Positions 7,175 to 15,490 of a stretch of DNA of 33,495 nt are shown one piece after another. Every line of letters starts with the position of its first letter. Positions within the stretch are counted from its first letter, which is position 1. The position numbers and the translations under genes are program-made. The DNA is from an uncultured Kiloniellaceae bacterium (GTDB lineage: Bacteria; Pseudomonadota; Alphaproteobacteria; Kiloniellales; Kiloniellaceae), in NCBI GenBank assembly GCA_947500035.1, contig CANMQP010000009.1, forward strand, positions 1 to 33,495, in the 5' to 3' direction. Below the pieces are notes generated by a model that did not search any database, was not told where the DNA came from, and worked only from the letters and a program-made list of their open reading frames with translations.

Positions 7175-8202
7175 CAAAGGGTCTCCGTCACTTTCTTCAG
7201 GTTGGAGGGATTGTCCGGATCAAAGCCGCGCCGGCGGGCGAGTTCTTCGATCAGCCGATAGGACGACAAACAGGCCGACACTGGATCCGTAAGCATATGC
7301 CCGGTGGTGACCAGGGGTAAACAGCCTTCACTGCCCTCGGCATTTCCCACCATAAAGACCTTGCCACCGGCGGCGCGCAGACGCTCCAGCACGGCGGACA
7401 CTGCGCCGTGCGACGCGTCCGGCGGATTAAACGCAAAAATGCGAAAGCCCGCGCGCACCAGCGAAAGCGGACCATGCATGACCTCGGCGGCGCTGAAGGC
7501 CTCCGCGTGCAGGGACATGGTTTCCTTGAACTTCAACGCGGTTTCCAGCGCGATGGGATAGCTCGGCCCCCGTCCCAGCACGAAGAGTGAGTCGGCGGAC
7601 ACCAGAGGCGCCAGTGCCGGGCTCCAATCCAGCGCGCAAGCTTCCGAGAGACTTTTGGGCAAAGTCTCGAGCGCGGCCTGAAGAGACTGATCTTTGGACC
7701 AGGACGCGATCATGGCGGCAACCGCAACCGTTGATGTGATAAAGCTTTTGGTCGCCGCGACACTCTGCTCCGGCCCCGCATGGAGCGGCACGACGATATC
7801 CGCCTCATTGGCAAGCGGAGAGTCATCCTGGTTCACCACCGCAATCGTGAGTGCCCCCGCCCGCTTCGCCGCCGCCTGCAGCGCGACGATATCCGGGCTC
7901 TGTCCGGACTGGGAGATGGACAGCAGAACACCGCCTTTCAAACGCAGCGGCGCGTCGTAGATCGAGGCAACGGAAGGTCCGACGGAGGCAACCGGAACGC
8001 CCAGTAGAATCTCAAGCCCGTACTTGAAAAAGCCGGCGGCATGATCCGATGACCCACGCGCGCAGGTCACCACAACGGGCGGATCGAGATCGCGCAGGCG
8101 CTCGCCGAGCTTCAGAAAATGTCCCCGCTCTTTGTCAAGAAGCCGTGCCACCGCATCCGGTGCTTCGGCGATTTCACGCGCCATTGCGCTCTTACGAGCC
8201 AT
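7174..8202 (-). CDS. SIS-domain glucosamine-6-phosphate deaminase (NagB-II type)
   Basis: A 342-residue protein made of two SIS domains. The first has CARGSSDHA and ISQSGQSPD (phosphosugar loop, near residues 47-105); the second has LGRGPSYPIALE and the AAEVMHGPLSLV motif. It resembles the isomerase half of GlmS but has no N-terminal glutaminase domain. With nagA adjacent, the expected reaction is glucosamine-6-phosphate to fructose-6-phosphate plus ammonia, as in the Shewanella-type NagB-II. No classical NagB is present in the window, which supports this. The ATG overlaps the GntR gene's stop by one base. An AgaS-like (galactosamine) specificity is less likely with a NagA neighbour but not excluded. 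Confidence 0.87.
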   Translation of the reverse strand: MARKSAMAREIAEAPDAVARLLDKERGHFLKLGERLRDLDPPVVVTCARGSSDHAAGFFKYGLEILLGVPVASVGPSVASIYDAPLRLKGGVLLSISQSGQSPDIVALQAAAKRAGALTIAVVNQDDSPLANEADIVVPLHAGPEQSVAATKSFITSTVAVAAMIASWSKDQSLQAALETLPKSLSEACALDWSPALAPLVSADSLFVLGRGPSYPIALETALKFKETMSLHAEAFSAAEVMHGPLSLVRAGFRIFAFNPPDASHGAVSAVLERLRAAGGKVFMVGNAEGSEGCLPLVTTGHMLTDPVSACLSSYRLIEELARRRGFDPDNPSNLKKVTETL

Positions 8203-8972
8203 CAGGTTTCACCACCGGCCGTCATCGCCAGCTCCGCAACAAAATCGTAGGCATCACTGCGGTAAAAGGAGCGGGTGAACTCAACCACGCTGCCATCCGT
8301 CAGATAGGAGATGCGCTCGGTCCGAAGGGCCGCGGTGCCCGTTTCCACGCTCAGGCGATCCGCGTCCACAGCCTCCAGATTGACGGCACTGAAACGCTGC
8401 AGGGCACGGGTCGGACGCAAACCGGAAGCATCGAGAACTTTGTAAAGAGACTGATCGACCGACGCAGGGTCCGGTAAATAGCGGGCCGGCACCACCGCCA
8501 GCTCGATCGCCATGGGCACACCATCGGCGAGGCGCAATCGATGCAGGCGGGTGACCTTCTCACCGGTCGAAAGACCGAACACCATCGCCTCCTCGGTCGA
8601 GGGGTGACCCTGGCTTCGCTCGAGCCAGACAAATCCCGGGGTCAATCCGCGTGCCGCCATGTCCTCGCTGAAAGAGGTCAGGCGCGACAGACGCTGTTCC
8701 ACGTGGTGTGGCGGTTTCGATACGAAGGTGCCGGAACCCCGGCGCTGGGTCAGGATCCCATCGTCGACAAGGCCGCTGATCGCCTTGCGGACCGTGACCC
8801 GGGAGACACCAAGCGCGGTGGCGATTTCCCGCTCCGCCGGCAGAGCCTGCCGCGGTTTCAACGCACCGCCCGTCACCGCATCCTGGATCATCGCCTGCAG
8901 GCGCAGGTACAACGGGGTCGGGTCGTCGCTGTTCAAGCGTCCCTGGTCGAATATCTCGTTCAACGCCGTCAT
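8202..8972 (-). CDS. GntR/HutC-family regulator of amino-sugar genes
   Basis: A 256-residue regulator. The N-terminal GntR winged helix (about residues 18-85) contains LPAEREIATALGVSRVTVRK and the wing motif QRRGSGTFV. A C-terminal UTRA effector domain (about 95-240) binds a sugar phosphate in relatives such as NagR/DasR/NagQ. GlcNAc-6-phosphate or glucosamine-6-phosphate would be the logical ligand here (inference). The start is the ATG at 8972, two bases inside the kinase stop (only one base separates TAG from ATG); the frame remains open upstream but lies inside the kinase gene. Its probable operators are the TGGTA repeats in the divergent promoter at 9917-10112, placing both halves of the cluster under one regulator. 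Confidence 0.9.
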   Translation of the reverse strand: MTALNEIFDQGRLNSDDPTPLYLRLQAMIQDAVTGGALKPRQALPAEREIATALGVSRVTVRKAISGLVDDGILTQRRGSGTFVSKPPHHVEQRLSRLTSFSEDMAARGLTPGFVWLERSQGHPSTEEAMVFGLSTGEKVTRLHRLRLADGVPMAIELAVVPARYLPDPASVDQSLYKVLDASGLRPTRALQRFSAVNLEAVDADRLSVETGTAALRTERISYLTDGSVVEFTRSFYRSDAYDFVAELAMTAGGET

Positions 8973-8973
8973 A

Positions 8974-9879
8974 CTAAACGCCACCCGCACCAGATCGGCC
9001 CGCGTCTGACTTGCCAGTATCTTGCAGCGCCCCACGCGCCATAATAATCGCGCCCCCCATGGCATCGGTCCTGGGCTCGACCAGCAGGCCTTTTATATCG
9101 GCAGACAACAAGGGGATGTAGATTTCCGACAGACCGCCAAGCAGACAGATCCGCTGCGCGCCGAGGTTTGACAAGGCCAACAATAGCTCCTCAATCTCCT
9201 TCAGCGACTCCGCGAGAATCTCCTTGCCGATGGGGTCATCGCTCTGCGCAGCAGCGACCACCATCGGCGCGAAAGCGGCGTAGTCGCGCGGCAGGGCCGT
9301 TTCGGACCAGGCGACCAGCGCCTGAGGATCAGAACCGAAACGCGCCATGACCTTCTCGGTCAATTCGGACGCGGGGCGGATCCTCTCATGACAAAGCAGG
9401 GCCGTGCGAATGAGCCGCTGCCCCATGAGCGCGCCACTGCCGCTGTCGGAGACCGCGAAGCCCCAACCGCCCAGCGTCTTGATCCGCGGGCCGATCCTGG
9501 CAAATCCTGCCGAGCCTGTTCCGGCGATCAGGATCGCGCCGTCATCCGGATAGTGTGCGCCCAGCCAGGCGGCGTAGGCATCTGACTCCAGACTCGTCTT
9601 GCGAAAGGGAAAGGGCATCGCAGTCAGCGCGGCCTTCAGATCCTGTAAGTTTGCGCCCGCAATACCGCAACCCGCCACGCAGTCGGGATAGATACGTGAG
9701 TCCAGTCCGGCCTTTGCGACGGCCGCCTCGACCGACGCCATAATCGCGTTGAAGGACTTCTCAACCCCGGCAGTCACGTTCGCTGTTTGGGACAGGCCCT
9801 CGCCGAGAATCCGTCCGTCCTCTGCGACCAAGCGCGCCCGGCACTTGGTGCCGCCGCCGTCCACTCCCAGAAAGTACAT
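8974..9879 (-). CDS. BadF/BadG/BcrA/BcrD-family amino-sugar kinase (MurK/NagK-like)
   Basis: A 301-residue ASKHA-fold kinase. The phosphate-1 loop is LGVDGGGTK (residues 4-12), a catalytic-region aspartate is in ESDAYAAW (98-105), and the adenosine/phosphate loop is IAGTGSAG (118-125), followed by GGWGFAVSDSGSGA. This family includes human GlcNAc kinase and the clostridial MurK, which phosphorylates both MurNAc and GlcNAc. The divergent neighbour MurQ needs MurNAc-6-phosphate, so a MurK-like dual specificity is a reasonable inference; plain GlcNAc kinase is the alternative. The ATG at 9879 has AGGTGG just upstream and is preferred over the longer frame. It is the first gene of the minus-strand operon kinase-GntR-deaminase-nagA. 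Confidence 0.87.
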   Translation of the reverse strand: MYFLGVDGGGTKCRARLVAEDGRILGEGLSQTANVTAGVEKSFNAIMASVEAAVAKAGLDSRIYPDCVAGCGIAGANLQDLKAALTAMPFPFRKTSLESDAYAAWLGAHYPDDGAILIAGTGSAGFARIGPRIKTLGGWGFAVSDSGSGALMGQRLIRTALLCHERIRPASELTEKVMARFGSDPQALVAWSETALPRDYAAFAPMVVAAAQSDDPIGKEILAESLKEIEELLLALSNLGAQRICLLGGLSEIYIPLLSADIKGLLVEPRTDAMGGAIIMARGALQDTGKSDAGRSGAGGV

Positions 9880-10084
9880 ACCACCTGCACCTGATGCTGA
9901 TCGAACTCCTTTATAATACCAAAAGCAGTCCACTTGCAATCATCTATCTTTTTCGGCAATCTGACATTCTTGCGCTGAATTTGAGCAGGTTTGGGGTTTT
10001 TTAAAAATAAAAACAAGCAAATAAGCCAGATAAATCAATCCAAGGCACGCACTTCCAATTCTTATGCTTTTGCGGCTGGACAAA

Positions 10085-10112
10085 TGGTATTATTTTGGTA
10101 TTGTTTTTGGTA
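10085..10112. promoter_or_regulatory. TGGTA repeat cluster: candidate GntR operators in a divergent promoter
   Basis: The 281-base gap between the kinase gene and murQ is AT-rich and holds three direct TGGTA motifs at 10085, 10096 and 10108 (spacing 11 and 12, about one helix turn). An inverted copy (TACCA, 9917-9921) sits 42 bases upstream of the kinase start. GntR/HutC-type regulators often bind TGGT-containing sites, so this is the likely control point for both transcripts. A -10-like TAAGTA lies near 10122. Confidence 0.5.
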
Positions 10113-10160
10113 AGATTTTGTTAAGTATTTTGAGCTGAAACAGTTTTCGGGGGAAAGCGC

Positions 10161-11144
10161 ATGCCGCTGCGGCGGACGGAACAGGTCAGCGACCGCTACC
10201 GCGGGCTCGACACCTGGCAGGACGACGCCATCCTGATGGCGATGCTCCAGGGCCAGGCGAGTGCCGTCGCCACGGTTCAGCGCGCCCTGCCCGCCCTCTC
10301 CGCTGCGGCGTCCGATATCGTTGGACGTTACGAATCCGGTGGCCGCCTGATCTACGCCGGCGCCGGAAGCTCGGGGGTCATTGCACGTCTCGACGCACTC
10401 GAACTTCCAGGCACTTACGGCATTCCAAGCGAACGGATTGTGACCCTGATTGCCGGTGGCGAGGAGTCTCTGCGCTGTCTGAACAACGGCGCCGAGGACG
10501 ACCGGGAAGAAGCCCTCGGCGCAATTGAGCCACTTGAGCTCACGAACCAAGACTCCGTCATCGGAATCTCGGCCAGCGGTTCGACTCCCTACGTCCTTGC
10601 CATAATGGAGGCTGCCCGGGCGGCTTCCGCGCTCACTCTTGGCATGGCCTGTAACGCGGACGCCCCCCTGCTAAAGCTCTGCATGCACGAAGTCCTGCTG
10701 GACAGCGAACCGGAAGTGGTTGCCGGTTCGACCCGCATGAACGCCGGCACCGCCCAAAAGTGTGCTCTCAACCTGCTCTCTACGCTGGTCGCGATCAGGC
10801 TCGGTCATGTCTACGATGGGATGATGGTCAACCTGCAGGCTGAAAACAGTAAGCTGAAGGAACGGGCGACAGATATCGTCACGCGGGCCAGCGGGGTCGA
10901 CTCCTTGACCGCCGGACACTACCTCGAAGAAACGGGCGGCGCCGTGAAGCCGGCCATTCTTATGGGGGCAGGCGTGCGCTCGGCCCGGGATGCCGACGCA
11001 TTGCTTTCGCGCGTGAAGGGCAACCTGCGGCGGGCGCTCGAAGTCAACGCCGAAGGAACCGACGACTCCGTGGCCTGCCGGACCGGTGAAGAGACAAAAG
11101 AAGCAAACAACGAACAGGGAAAAAAGGACATCAGCCATGGATAA
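10161..11144 (+). CDS. murQ: N-acetylmuramic acid 6-phosphate etherase
   Basis: A 327-residue SIS-domain lyase/hydrolase that cleaves the lactyl ether of MurNAc-6-phosphate to give GlcNAc-6-phosphate and D-lactate. Key regions are GRLIYAGAGSSG (61-72), LDALELPGTYG with E81 at the place of E. coli Glu83, GAEDD with E112 at the place of Glu114, SASGSTPYV (137-145) and GSTRMNAGTAQK. Two arginines usual in the family (SGR in the first loop, SGRTPY in the second) are Val and Ser here, so this is a divergent member and specificity may be shifted. RBS GGGGAA sits before the ATG. The last 8 bases overlap the binding-protein gene, linking it to the importer operon. Its product feeds directly into NagA, encoded divergently. 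Confidence 0.88.
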   Translation: MPLRRTEQVSDRYRGLDTWQDDAILMAMLQGQASAVATVQRALPALSAAASDIVGRYESGGRLIYAGAGSSGVIARLDALELPGTYGIPSERIVTLIAGGEESLRCLNNGAEDDREEALGAIEPLELTNQDSVIGISASGSTPYVLAIMEAARAASALTLGMACNADAPLLKLCMHEVLLDSEPEVVAGSTRMNAGTAQKCALNLLSTLVAIRLGHVYDGMMVNLQAENSKLKERATDIVTRASGVDSLTAGHYLEETGGAVKPAILMGAGVRSARDADALLSRVKGNLRRALEVNAEGTDDSVACRTGEETKEANNEQGKKDISHG

Positions 11145-12426
11145 AAACACCTGCAAAGCTGGCACGCGTTTCACCGCGGGCATTGCCGCAACCGCTTTCG
11201 GGGCGGCCTTCGCTTTAGGTGCCGCCTCGGTAAAAGCTGAAGACGTCACACTCACAATCGAGAGCTGGCGCAACGACGATCTGGAAATCTGGAACTCCAA
11301 GATCATCCCCGCCTTTGAGGCCCAGAACCCGGGGATCAAGATCGTCTTCGCGCCGACTGCGCCGGCCGAATACAACGCCGCCCTGAACACCAAGCTGCAG
11401 GCAGGCACCGCAGGCGATCTGATCACCTGCCGCCCCTTTGACGCCTCGCTTCAACTTTTCGAGAAAGGCCATTTGGCCAGCGTCAACGACGTGCCCGGCA
11501 TGGAAAACTTCAGCCCCGTCGCCAAGTCCGGCTGGAGCACGGACGATGCGGCAACGACCTTCTGCGTGCCGATGGCTTCAGTCATCCACGGCTTCATCTA
11601 CAACAAAGAGGCCTTCAAGGAAGTCGGCGTCGAAGCCCCAACGACCGAGGCGGAGTTCTTCGCGGCCCTCGACAAGATCAAAGAAGACGGTAACTACGTT
11701 CCCATGGCCATGGGCACCGCCGACCAGTGGGAAGCGGCCACCATGGGTTACCAGAACATCGGCCCGAACTACTGGAAGGGCGAGGAAGGCCGTCTGGCTC
11801 TGATCGAGGGCAAGCAAAGGCTCACCGATGACCCTTGGGTCGAGCCCTACCGTGTGCTCGCGAAGTGGAAAGACTATCTGGGCGACGGCTTCGAGGCCCA
11901 GTCCTACCCGGACAGTCAGAACCTCTTCACGCTCGGACGCGCTGCCGTCTACCCGGCAGGGTCCTGGGAGATCAGCGGCTTCAACGTTCAGGCCGACTTC
12001 GAGCTGGGCGCCTTCCTGCCGCCGGTCAAGACCGCGGGCGACACCTGCTATATCTCCGACCACGTGGACATCGCGCTGGGCATGAACGCCAAAGGCAAGA
12101 ATGCCGACGCTGCCAAGACTTTCCTCTCCTGGGTCGCCTCAGCCGAGTTTGCCGAGATCTATGCCAATTCGCTCCCAGGCTTCTTCCCCCTCGCAAGTCA
12201 CGACGTGAAGCTGGAGGACCCTCTTGCACAGGAATTCGTCACCTGGCGCGCCAAATGCGAGTCGACGATCCGCTCGACCTATCAGATCCTCTCACGCGGA
12301 ACGCCGAACCTGGAGAACACCACCTGGGTCGCCTCTGCAAACGTGATCAAGGGCAGCGAATCACCGGAAGACGCCGCCAAGAGCCTGCAGGAGGGCCTCG
12401 CCAGCTGGTACAAGCCACAGCAGTAA
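11137..12426 (+). CDS. ABC transporter sugar-binding protein (CUT1, solute-binding family 1)
   Basis: A 429-residue periplasmic binding protein. Residues 1-35 form a signal peptide (Arg/Lys, then a long Ala/Gly hydrophobic stretch, cleavage near VKA-ED). The mature protein shows the family-1 pattern: VTLTIESWRNDD at the start, IIPAFEAQNPGIKI, then YNKEAFKEVGVEAPTT and FTLGRAAVYPAGSWEISGF. It captures an oligo- or monosaccharide for the permeases downstream. The context (MurQ, NagA, kinase, deaminase) points to GlcNAc-, chitobiose- or MurNAc-containing sugars, but the ligand cannot be read from sequence. The ATG at 11137 lies inside the end of murQ and has AAGGA upstream. A GC-rich hairpin follows the stop and could lower expression of the permeases relative to this abundant protein. 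Confidence 0.9.
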   Translation: MDKNTCKAGTRFTAGIAATAFGAAFALGAASVKAEDVTLTIESWRNDDLEIWNSKIIPAFEAQNPGIKIVFAPTAPAEYNAALNTKLQAGTAGDLITCRPFDASLQLFEKGHLASVNDVPGMENFSPVAKSGWSTDDAATTFCVPMASVIHGFIYNKEAFKEVGVEAPTTEAEFFAALDKIKEDGNYVPMAMGTADQWEAATMGYQNIGPNYWKGEEGRLALIEGKQRLTDDPWVEPYRVLAKWKDYLGDGFEAQSYPDSQNLFTLGRAAVYPAGSWEISGFNVQADFELGAFLPPVKTAGDTCYISDHVDIALGMNAKGKNADAAKTFLSWVASAEFAEIYANSLPGFFPLASHDVKLEDPLAQEFVTWRAKCESTIRSTYQILSRGTPNLENTTWVASANVIKGSESPEDAAKSLQEGLASWYKPQQ

Positions 12427-12441
12427 ACGCGAAAACCCTGT

Positions 12442-12480
12442 CGGGCCGCGGTCCTTCGCGTCGCGGCCCGGTGAGCTTTT
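12442..12480 (+). terminator. GC-rich hairpin between binding protein and permease genes (attenuator)
   Basis: A perfect 9-bp stem CGGGCCGCG (12442-12450) / CGCGGCCCG (12462-12470) with an 11-nt loop follows the stop codon by 16 bases, then GTGAGCTTTTC. The U run is short and delayed, so it is more likely an RNA-stabilising or partial terminator element than a full stop. Confidence 0.55.
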
Positions 12481-12513
12481 CAACTCACCAATATTTGGAT
12501 CGGGAGTTCCGTC

Positions 12514-13443
12514 GTGGATAGGCAAGAATCCGGGCGCAAGCCGTTTCGCTGGCATATCCTGGTGTTTCTGCTGCCCGCCACATCGGTCTATACCCTGGTG
12601 ATGATCTATCCGCTGGCGGAGACCCTGCGCCTGTCGCTGTTCCGGGAGGTCGACAACAGCACCGTCTTCGTCGGGCTCGCCAACTTCGCCGATCTCTTTT
12701 TCGACTCGCGCTGGTCCGATCAGTTCTGGAACGCACTCTGGAACAACATCTACTTCTTCATCGTCAATATGCTGGTGCAGAACCCGATCGGCATCGCGCT
12801 GGCCGCCCTGCTCAGCATTCCACGCCTGCGCGGACGCAGCTTTTACCGCACGGCGATTTTTCTGCCGACCCTGCTATCCTTCGTCATCGTCGGCTTCGGC
12901 TGGAAACTGATCCTGAGCCCGCTCTGGGGCGTCGCCCCGACCCTGTTGGATTTCGTCGGCCTGAAGTTTCTCTTCGCGCCCTGGTTGGGTAAGGAGGCCT
13001 ATGCCCTGACCACGGTCGCCCTGGTTTCGGTCTGGCAGTTCATCGGGCTGCCCATGATCCTGATCTACGCGGCGTTGCTGTCTATACCCGAAGAACTGAT
13101 GGAGGCCGCGGAATGCGACGGCGTCACCGGCGCCGCGCAGTTCTGGAAGATCAAGCTCCCCCTGATCCTGCCGACCATCGGCATCATCTCGATCCTGACT
13201 TTCGTCGGCAACTTCAATGCCTTCGATCTGATCTACACCATGCAGGGCGCGCTGGCCGGACCGAACTTCTCGACCGACCTGCTGGGCACCCTGCTTTACC
13301 GCACCTTCTTCGGACACCAGCTGCAACTGGGCGACCCTAATATGGGCGCCACGGTCGCGACCGTGATGTTCCTCATCATCCTGAGCGGTGTGGCGCTCTA
13401 CCTCTTCGTCATTCAGCGGCGCATCACGCGCTATCAGATGTAG
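12514..13443 (+). CDS. ABC transporter permease, MalF/UgpA type
   Basis: A 309-residue inner-membrane protein with about six transmembrane segments, the first at residues 15-35 (LVFLLPATSVYTLVMIYPL). The cytoplasmic coupling loop for the ATPase is EAAECDGVTGAAQFWKIKLPLI near residues 197-218, a normal EAA motif. It forms a heterodimer with the next permease to pass the sugar delivered by the binding protein. The start is GTG at 12514 with GGGAG seven bases upstream. The gap to the next gene is 13 bases. The full length is usual for the CUT1 family. Confidence 0.92.
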   Translation: MDRQESGRKPFRWHILVFLLPATSVYTLVMIYPLAETLRLSLFREVDNSTVFVGLANFADLFFDSRWSDQFWNALWNNIYFFIVNMLVQNPIGIALAALLSIPRLRGRSFYRTAIFLPTLLSFVIVGFGWKLILSPLWGVAPTLLDFVGLKFLFAPWLGKEAYALTTVALVSVWQFIGLPMILIYAALLSIPEELMEAAECDGVTGAAQFWKIKLPLILPTIGIISILTFVGNFNAFDLIYTMQGALAGPNFSTDLLGTLLYRTFFGHQLQLGDPNMGATVATVMFLIILSGVALYLFVIQRRITRYQM

Positions 13444-13456
13444 GCGGAGACGGATC

Positions 13457-14296
13457 ATGAGGCTTTCCCACCGCTCCCTCACCCGCTCCGCGCTGATCCA
13501 TCTGATCCTGGGCGCCTACACCGTCATCGCGCTCTTTCCGGTGATCCTGATCGCGATCAATTCCTTCAAGACGCGCAAAGCGATCTTCCGTTCTCCCCTC
13601 TCCCTGCCCGATACCGAGAGCTTCAGCCTGATCGGCTATGAGACCGTGCTCAAACAGGGCGACTTCTTCGGTTACTTCCTGAACAGCTTGACGGTTACCC
13701 TGGTTTCCCTGTTTTTCGTTCTGCTGTTCGGTGCCATGGCGGCCTTCGCCCTCTCCGAGTACCGCTTCCGCGGCAACACGCTGACCGGTCTCTATCTGGC
13801 GCTGGGTATCATGATCCCGATCCGCCTGGGTACGGTTGCGATCCTCCAGATGATGGCCGATCTGCAACTGGTGAATACGCTCTGGTCGCTGATTCTGGTC
13901 TACACTGCGCAAGGGCTGCCACTCGCGATCTTCATCCTGTCGGAATTCATGCGGCAGATCTCGGACGATCTGAAAAACGCGGGACGGATCGACGGTCTGA
14001 GTGAATACGTCATCTTCTACCGCCTGGTCCTGCCGCTGGTGTGCCCGGCCATGGCAACGGTCGCGGTCTTTACCATGATCCCGATCTGGAACGACCTCTG
14101 GTTTCCGCTGATCCTGGCGCCAGGCGAAGAAACCAAGACCATCACGCTGGGTGCCCAGGTCTTTATCGGACAGTTCGTCACCAACTGGAATGCGGTGCTG
14201 GCAGCCCTGACCCTGGCCATCGTTCCAGTGCTTGTCCTCTATGTCATTTTCTCCCGGCAGCTGATTGCCGGCATCACCTCGGGAGCCGTCAAATGA
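13457..14296 (+). CDS. ABC transporter permease, MalG/UgpE type
   Basis: A 279-residue membrane protein with about six transmembrane segments, beginning LIHLILGAYTVIALFPVILIAI. The EAA-type loop here reads NAGRIDGLSEYVIFYRLVLP (near residues 175-194); the first residues NAG replace the commoner EAA, while the conserved glycine of DG is kept. It pairs with the upstream permease. The ATG at 13457 is preceded by GGCGGAGA. The stop overlaps the start of the oxidoreductase gene (ATGA), so translation is coupled. Confidence 0.92.
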   Translation: MRLSHRSLTRSALIHLILGAYTVIALFPVILIAINSFKTRKAIFRSPLSLPDTESFSLIGYETVLKQGDFFGYFLNSLTVTLVSLFFVLLFGAMAAFALSEYRFRGNTLTGLYLALGIMIPIRLGTVAILQMMADLQLVNTLWSLILVYTAQGLPLAIFILSEFMRQISDDLKNAGRIDGLSEYVIFYRLVLPLVCPAMATVAVFTMIPIWNDLWFPLILAPGEETKTITLGAQVFIGQFVTNWNAVLAALTLAIVPVLVLYVIFSRQLIAGITSGAVK

Positions 14297-15354
14297 GTGC
14301 TTCGGAAGCTGTCCGCGTTCTGGTCGTCGGCCTGGGCAATATGGGCCTCAGTCATGCCGACGCCTACCACCGCAACGCAGGCTTCGAGATCATCGGATTG
14401 GTCAACCGCTCGCCGGTTGCACTCTCCGAAAGCTTAAGCGGCTACCCTTTCTTCAAGTCCTATGAAGCAGCTCTGGCAGAAACCAAACCGGACCTCGTCT
14501 CGGTGAACACCTACACCGACAGCCATGTAGACTACGCCATCAAGGCCGTGGAAGCGGGCGCCCATGTCTTCGTCGAGAAGCCCCTCGCCGCAACTGTCGC
14601 GGATGCCGAGCGGGTGGTGGAGACCGCACTCAGGCTGAAGCGCAAAATGGTCATCGGCTATATTCTGCGCCACCACCCCTCCTGGGTCGAATTCATCGCC
14701 CAGGCCCGCAGGCTGGGTCCGCCCTACGTCATGCGTATGAACCTGAACCAGCAGTCCAGCGGCGACACCTGGTCAACGCACAAGCGACTGATGGAGAGTA
14801 CTTCGCCCATCGTCGATTGCGGCGTTCATTACGTGGATGTCATGTGCCAGATCACCGACGCCCGCCCGACCCGGGTTCATGCCATGGGTGTTCGCTTGAG
14901 CGACGAGATTGCCCCCGACATGTACAACTACGGTCACCTGCAGGTGCTGTTCGACGACGGCTCCAACGGCTGGTACGAGGCGGCCTGGGGCCCGATGATC
15001 TCCGAGACCGCTTACTTCGTGAAGGACGTCATGTCCCCGGGCGGCTGCGTTTCCATCATCATGGACGAAACCGCGAAGTCCGACGATATCGACACTCACA
15101 CCAAAACGGCGAAGATCAAGGTGCATTCCGCGGCACTCGATGCATCGGGCGCTTTCGCACAATCGGATGAGATGCTCTCCATGGCCGACGAGCCGGGCCA
15201 CCAGGCGCTCTGCGACCGGGAACAGGCTTTCGTTCTCAAGGCCATCCGCGAGGACCTGGATTTGGAGCGCCATCTGCGCGACGCAGTGCAGTCCCTGCGC
15301 ATCGTTCTGGCCGCTGACCAAAGCGTGCGCGAAGGCCGCGCGGTAGAGCTTTAG
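14293..15354 (+). CDS. Gfo/Idh/MocA-family NAD(P)-dependent oxidoreductase
   Basis: A 353-residue dehydrogenase. The N-terminal Rossmann fold has [19 protein letters not shown] (residues 7-25, with GLGNMG the dinucleotide loop) and the signature VEKPLA near residue 98. The C-terminal domain has CGVHYVDV with the usual active-site Asp/His region (IVDCGVHY). Family members oxidise or epimerise sugars and cyclitols. Its position inside an importer operon for amino sugars suggests it acts on the imported sugar or a derivative, but no other gene in the window makes the reaction clear. A four-base overlap (ATGA) with the upstream permease shows co-translation. The ATPase gene follows after a 136-base gap containing a repeat-like hairpin. 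Confidence 0.9.
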   Translation: MSASEAVRVLVVGLGNMGLSHADAYHRNAGFEIIGLVNRSPVALSESLSGYPFFKSYEAALAETKPDLVSVNTYTDSHVDYAIKAVEAGAHVFVEKPLAATVADAERVVETALRLKRKMVIGYILRHHPSWVEFIAQARRLGPPYVMRMNLNQQSSGDTWSTHKRLMESTSPIVDCGVHYVDVMCQITDARPTRVHAMGVRLSDEIAPDMYNYGHLQVLFDDGSNGWYEAAWGPMISETAYFVKDVMSPGGCVSIIMDETAKSDDIDTHTKTAKIKVHSAALDASGAFAQSDEMLSMADEPGHQALCDREQAFVLKAIREDLDLERHLRDAVQSLRIVLAADQSVREGRAVEL

Positions 15355-15465
15355 CGCGTGTCGCGTTCTATCGAACTCATATATTCGGAGGCAGACCCGA
15401 GGCAGCGTTTGCAAAGCACAACGCGTTCGGATCAGCCGGAGAATCCATTTAAACGCGGCATGCGT
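15354..15465. repeat. Palindromic intergenic repeat within the importer operon
   Basis: GCGCGTGTCGCGTT (15354-15367) pairs with AACGCGGCATGCGT (15452-15465), 11 of 14 positions complementary, enclosing a further 84 bases. It resembles the mosaic hairpin repeats common between alphaproteobacterial genes. It could act as an mRNA processing or stability element before the ATPase gene. Confidence 0.45.
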
Positions 15466-15490
15466 TAGAAAAAGACAAAGGGCCGATCAC

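Noticed and set aside
7174-8202. SIS protein as GlmS (glucosamine-6-phosphate synthase)
   Set aside because: The N-terminal glutaminase domain with its catalytic cysteine is absent and the context is catabolic.
10671-11426. 251-codon minus-strand frame across murQ and the binding protein gene
   Set aside because: Antisense to two clear genes and with shadow-type composition.
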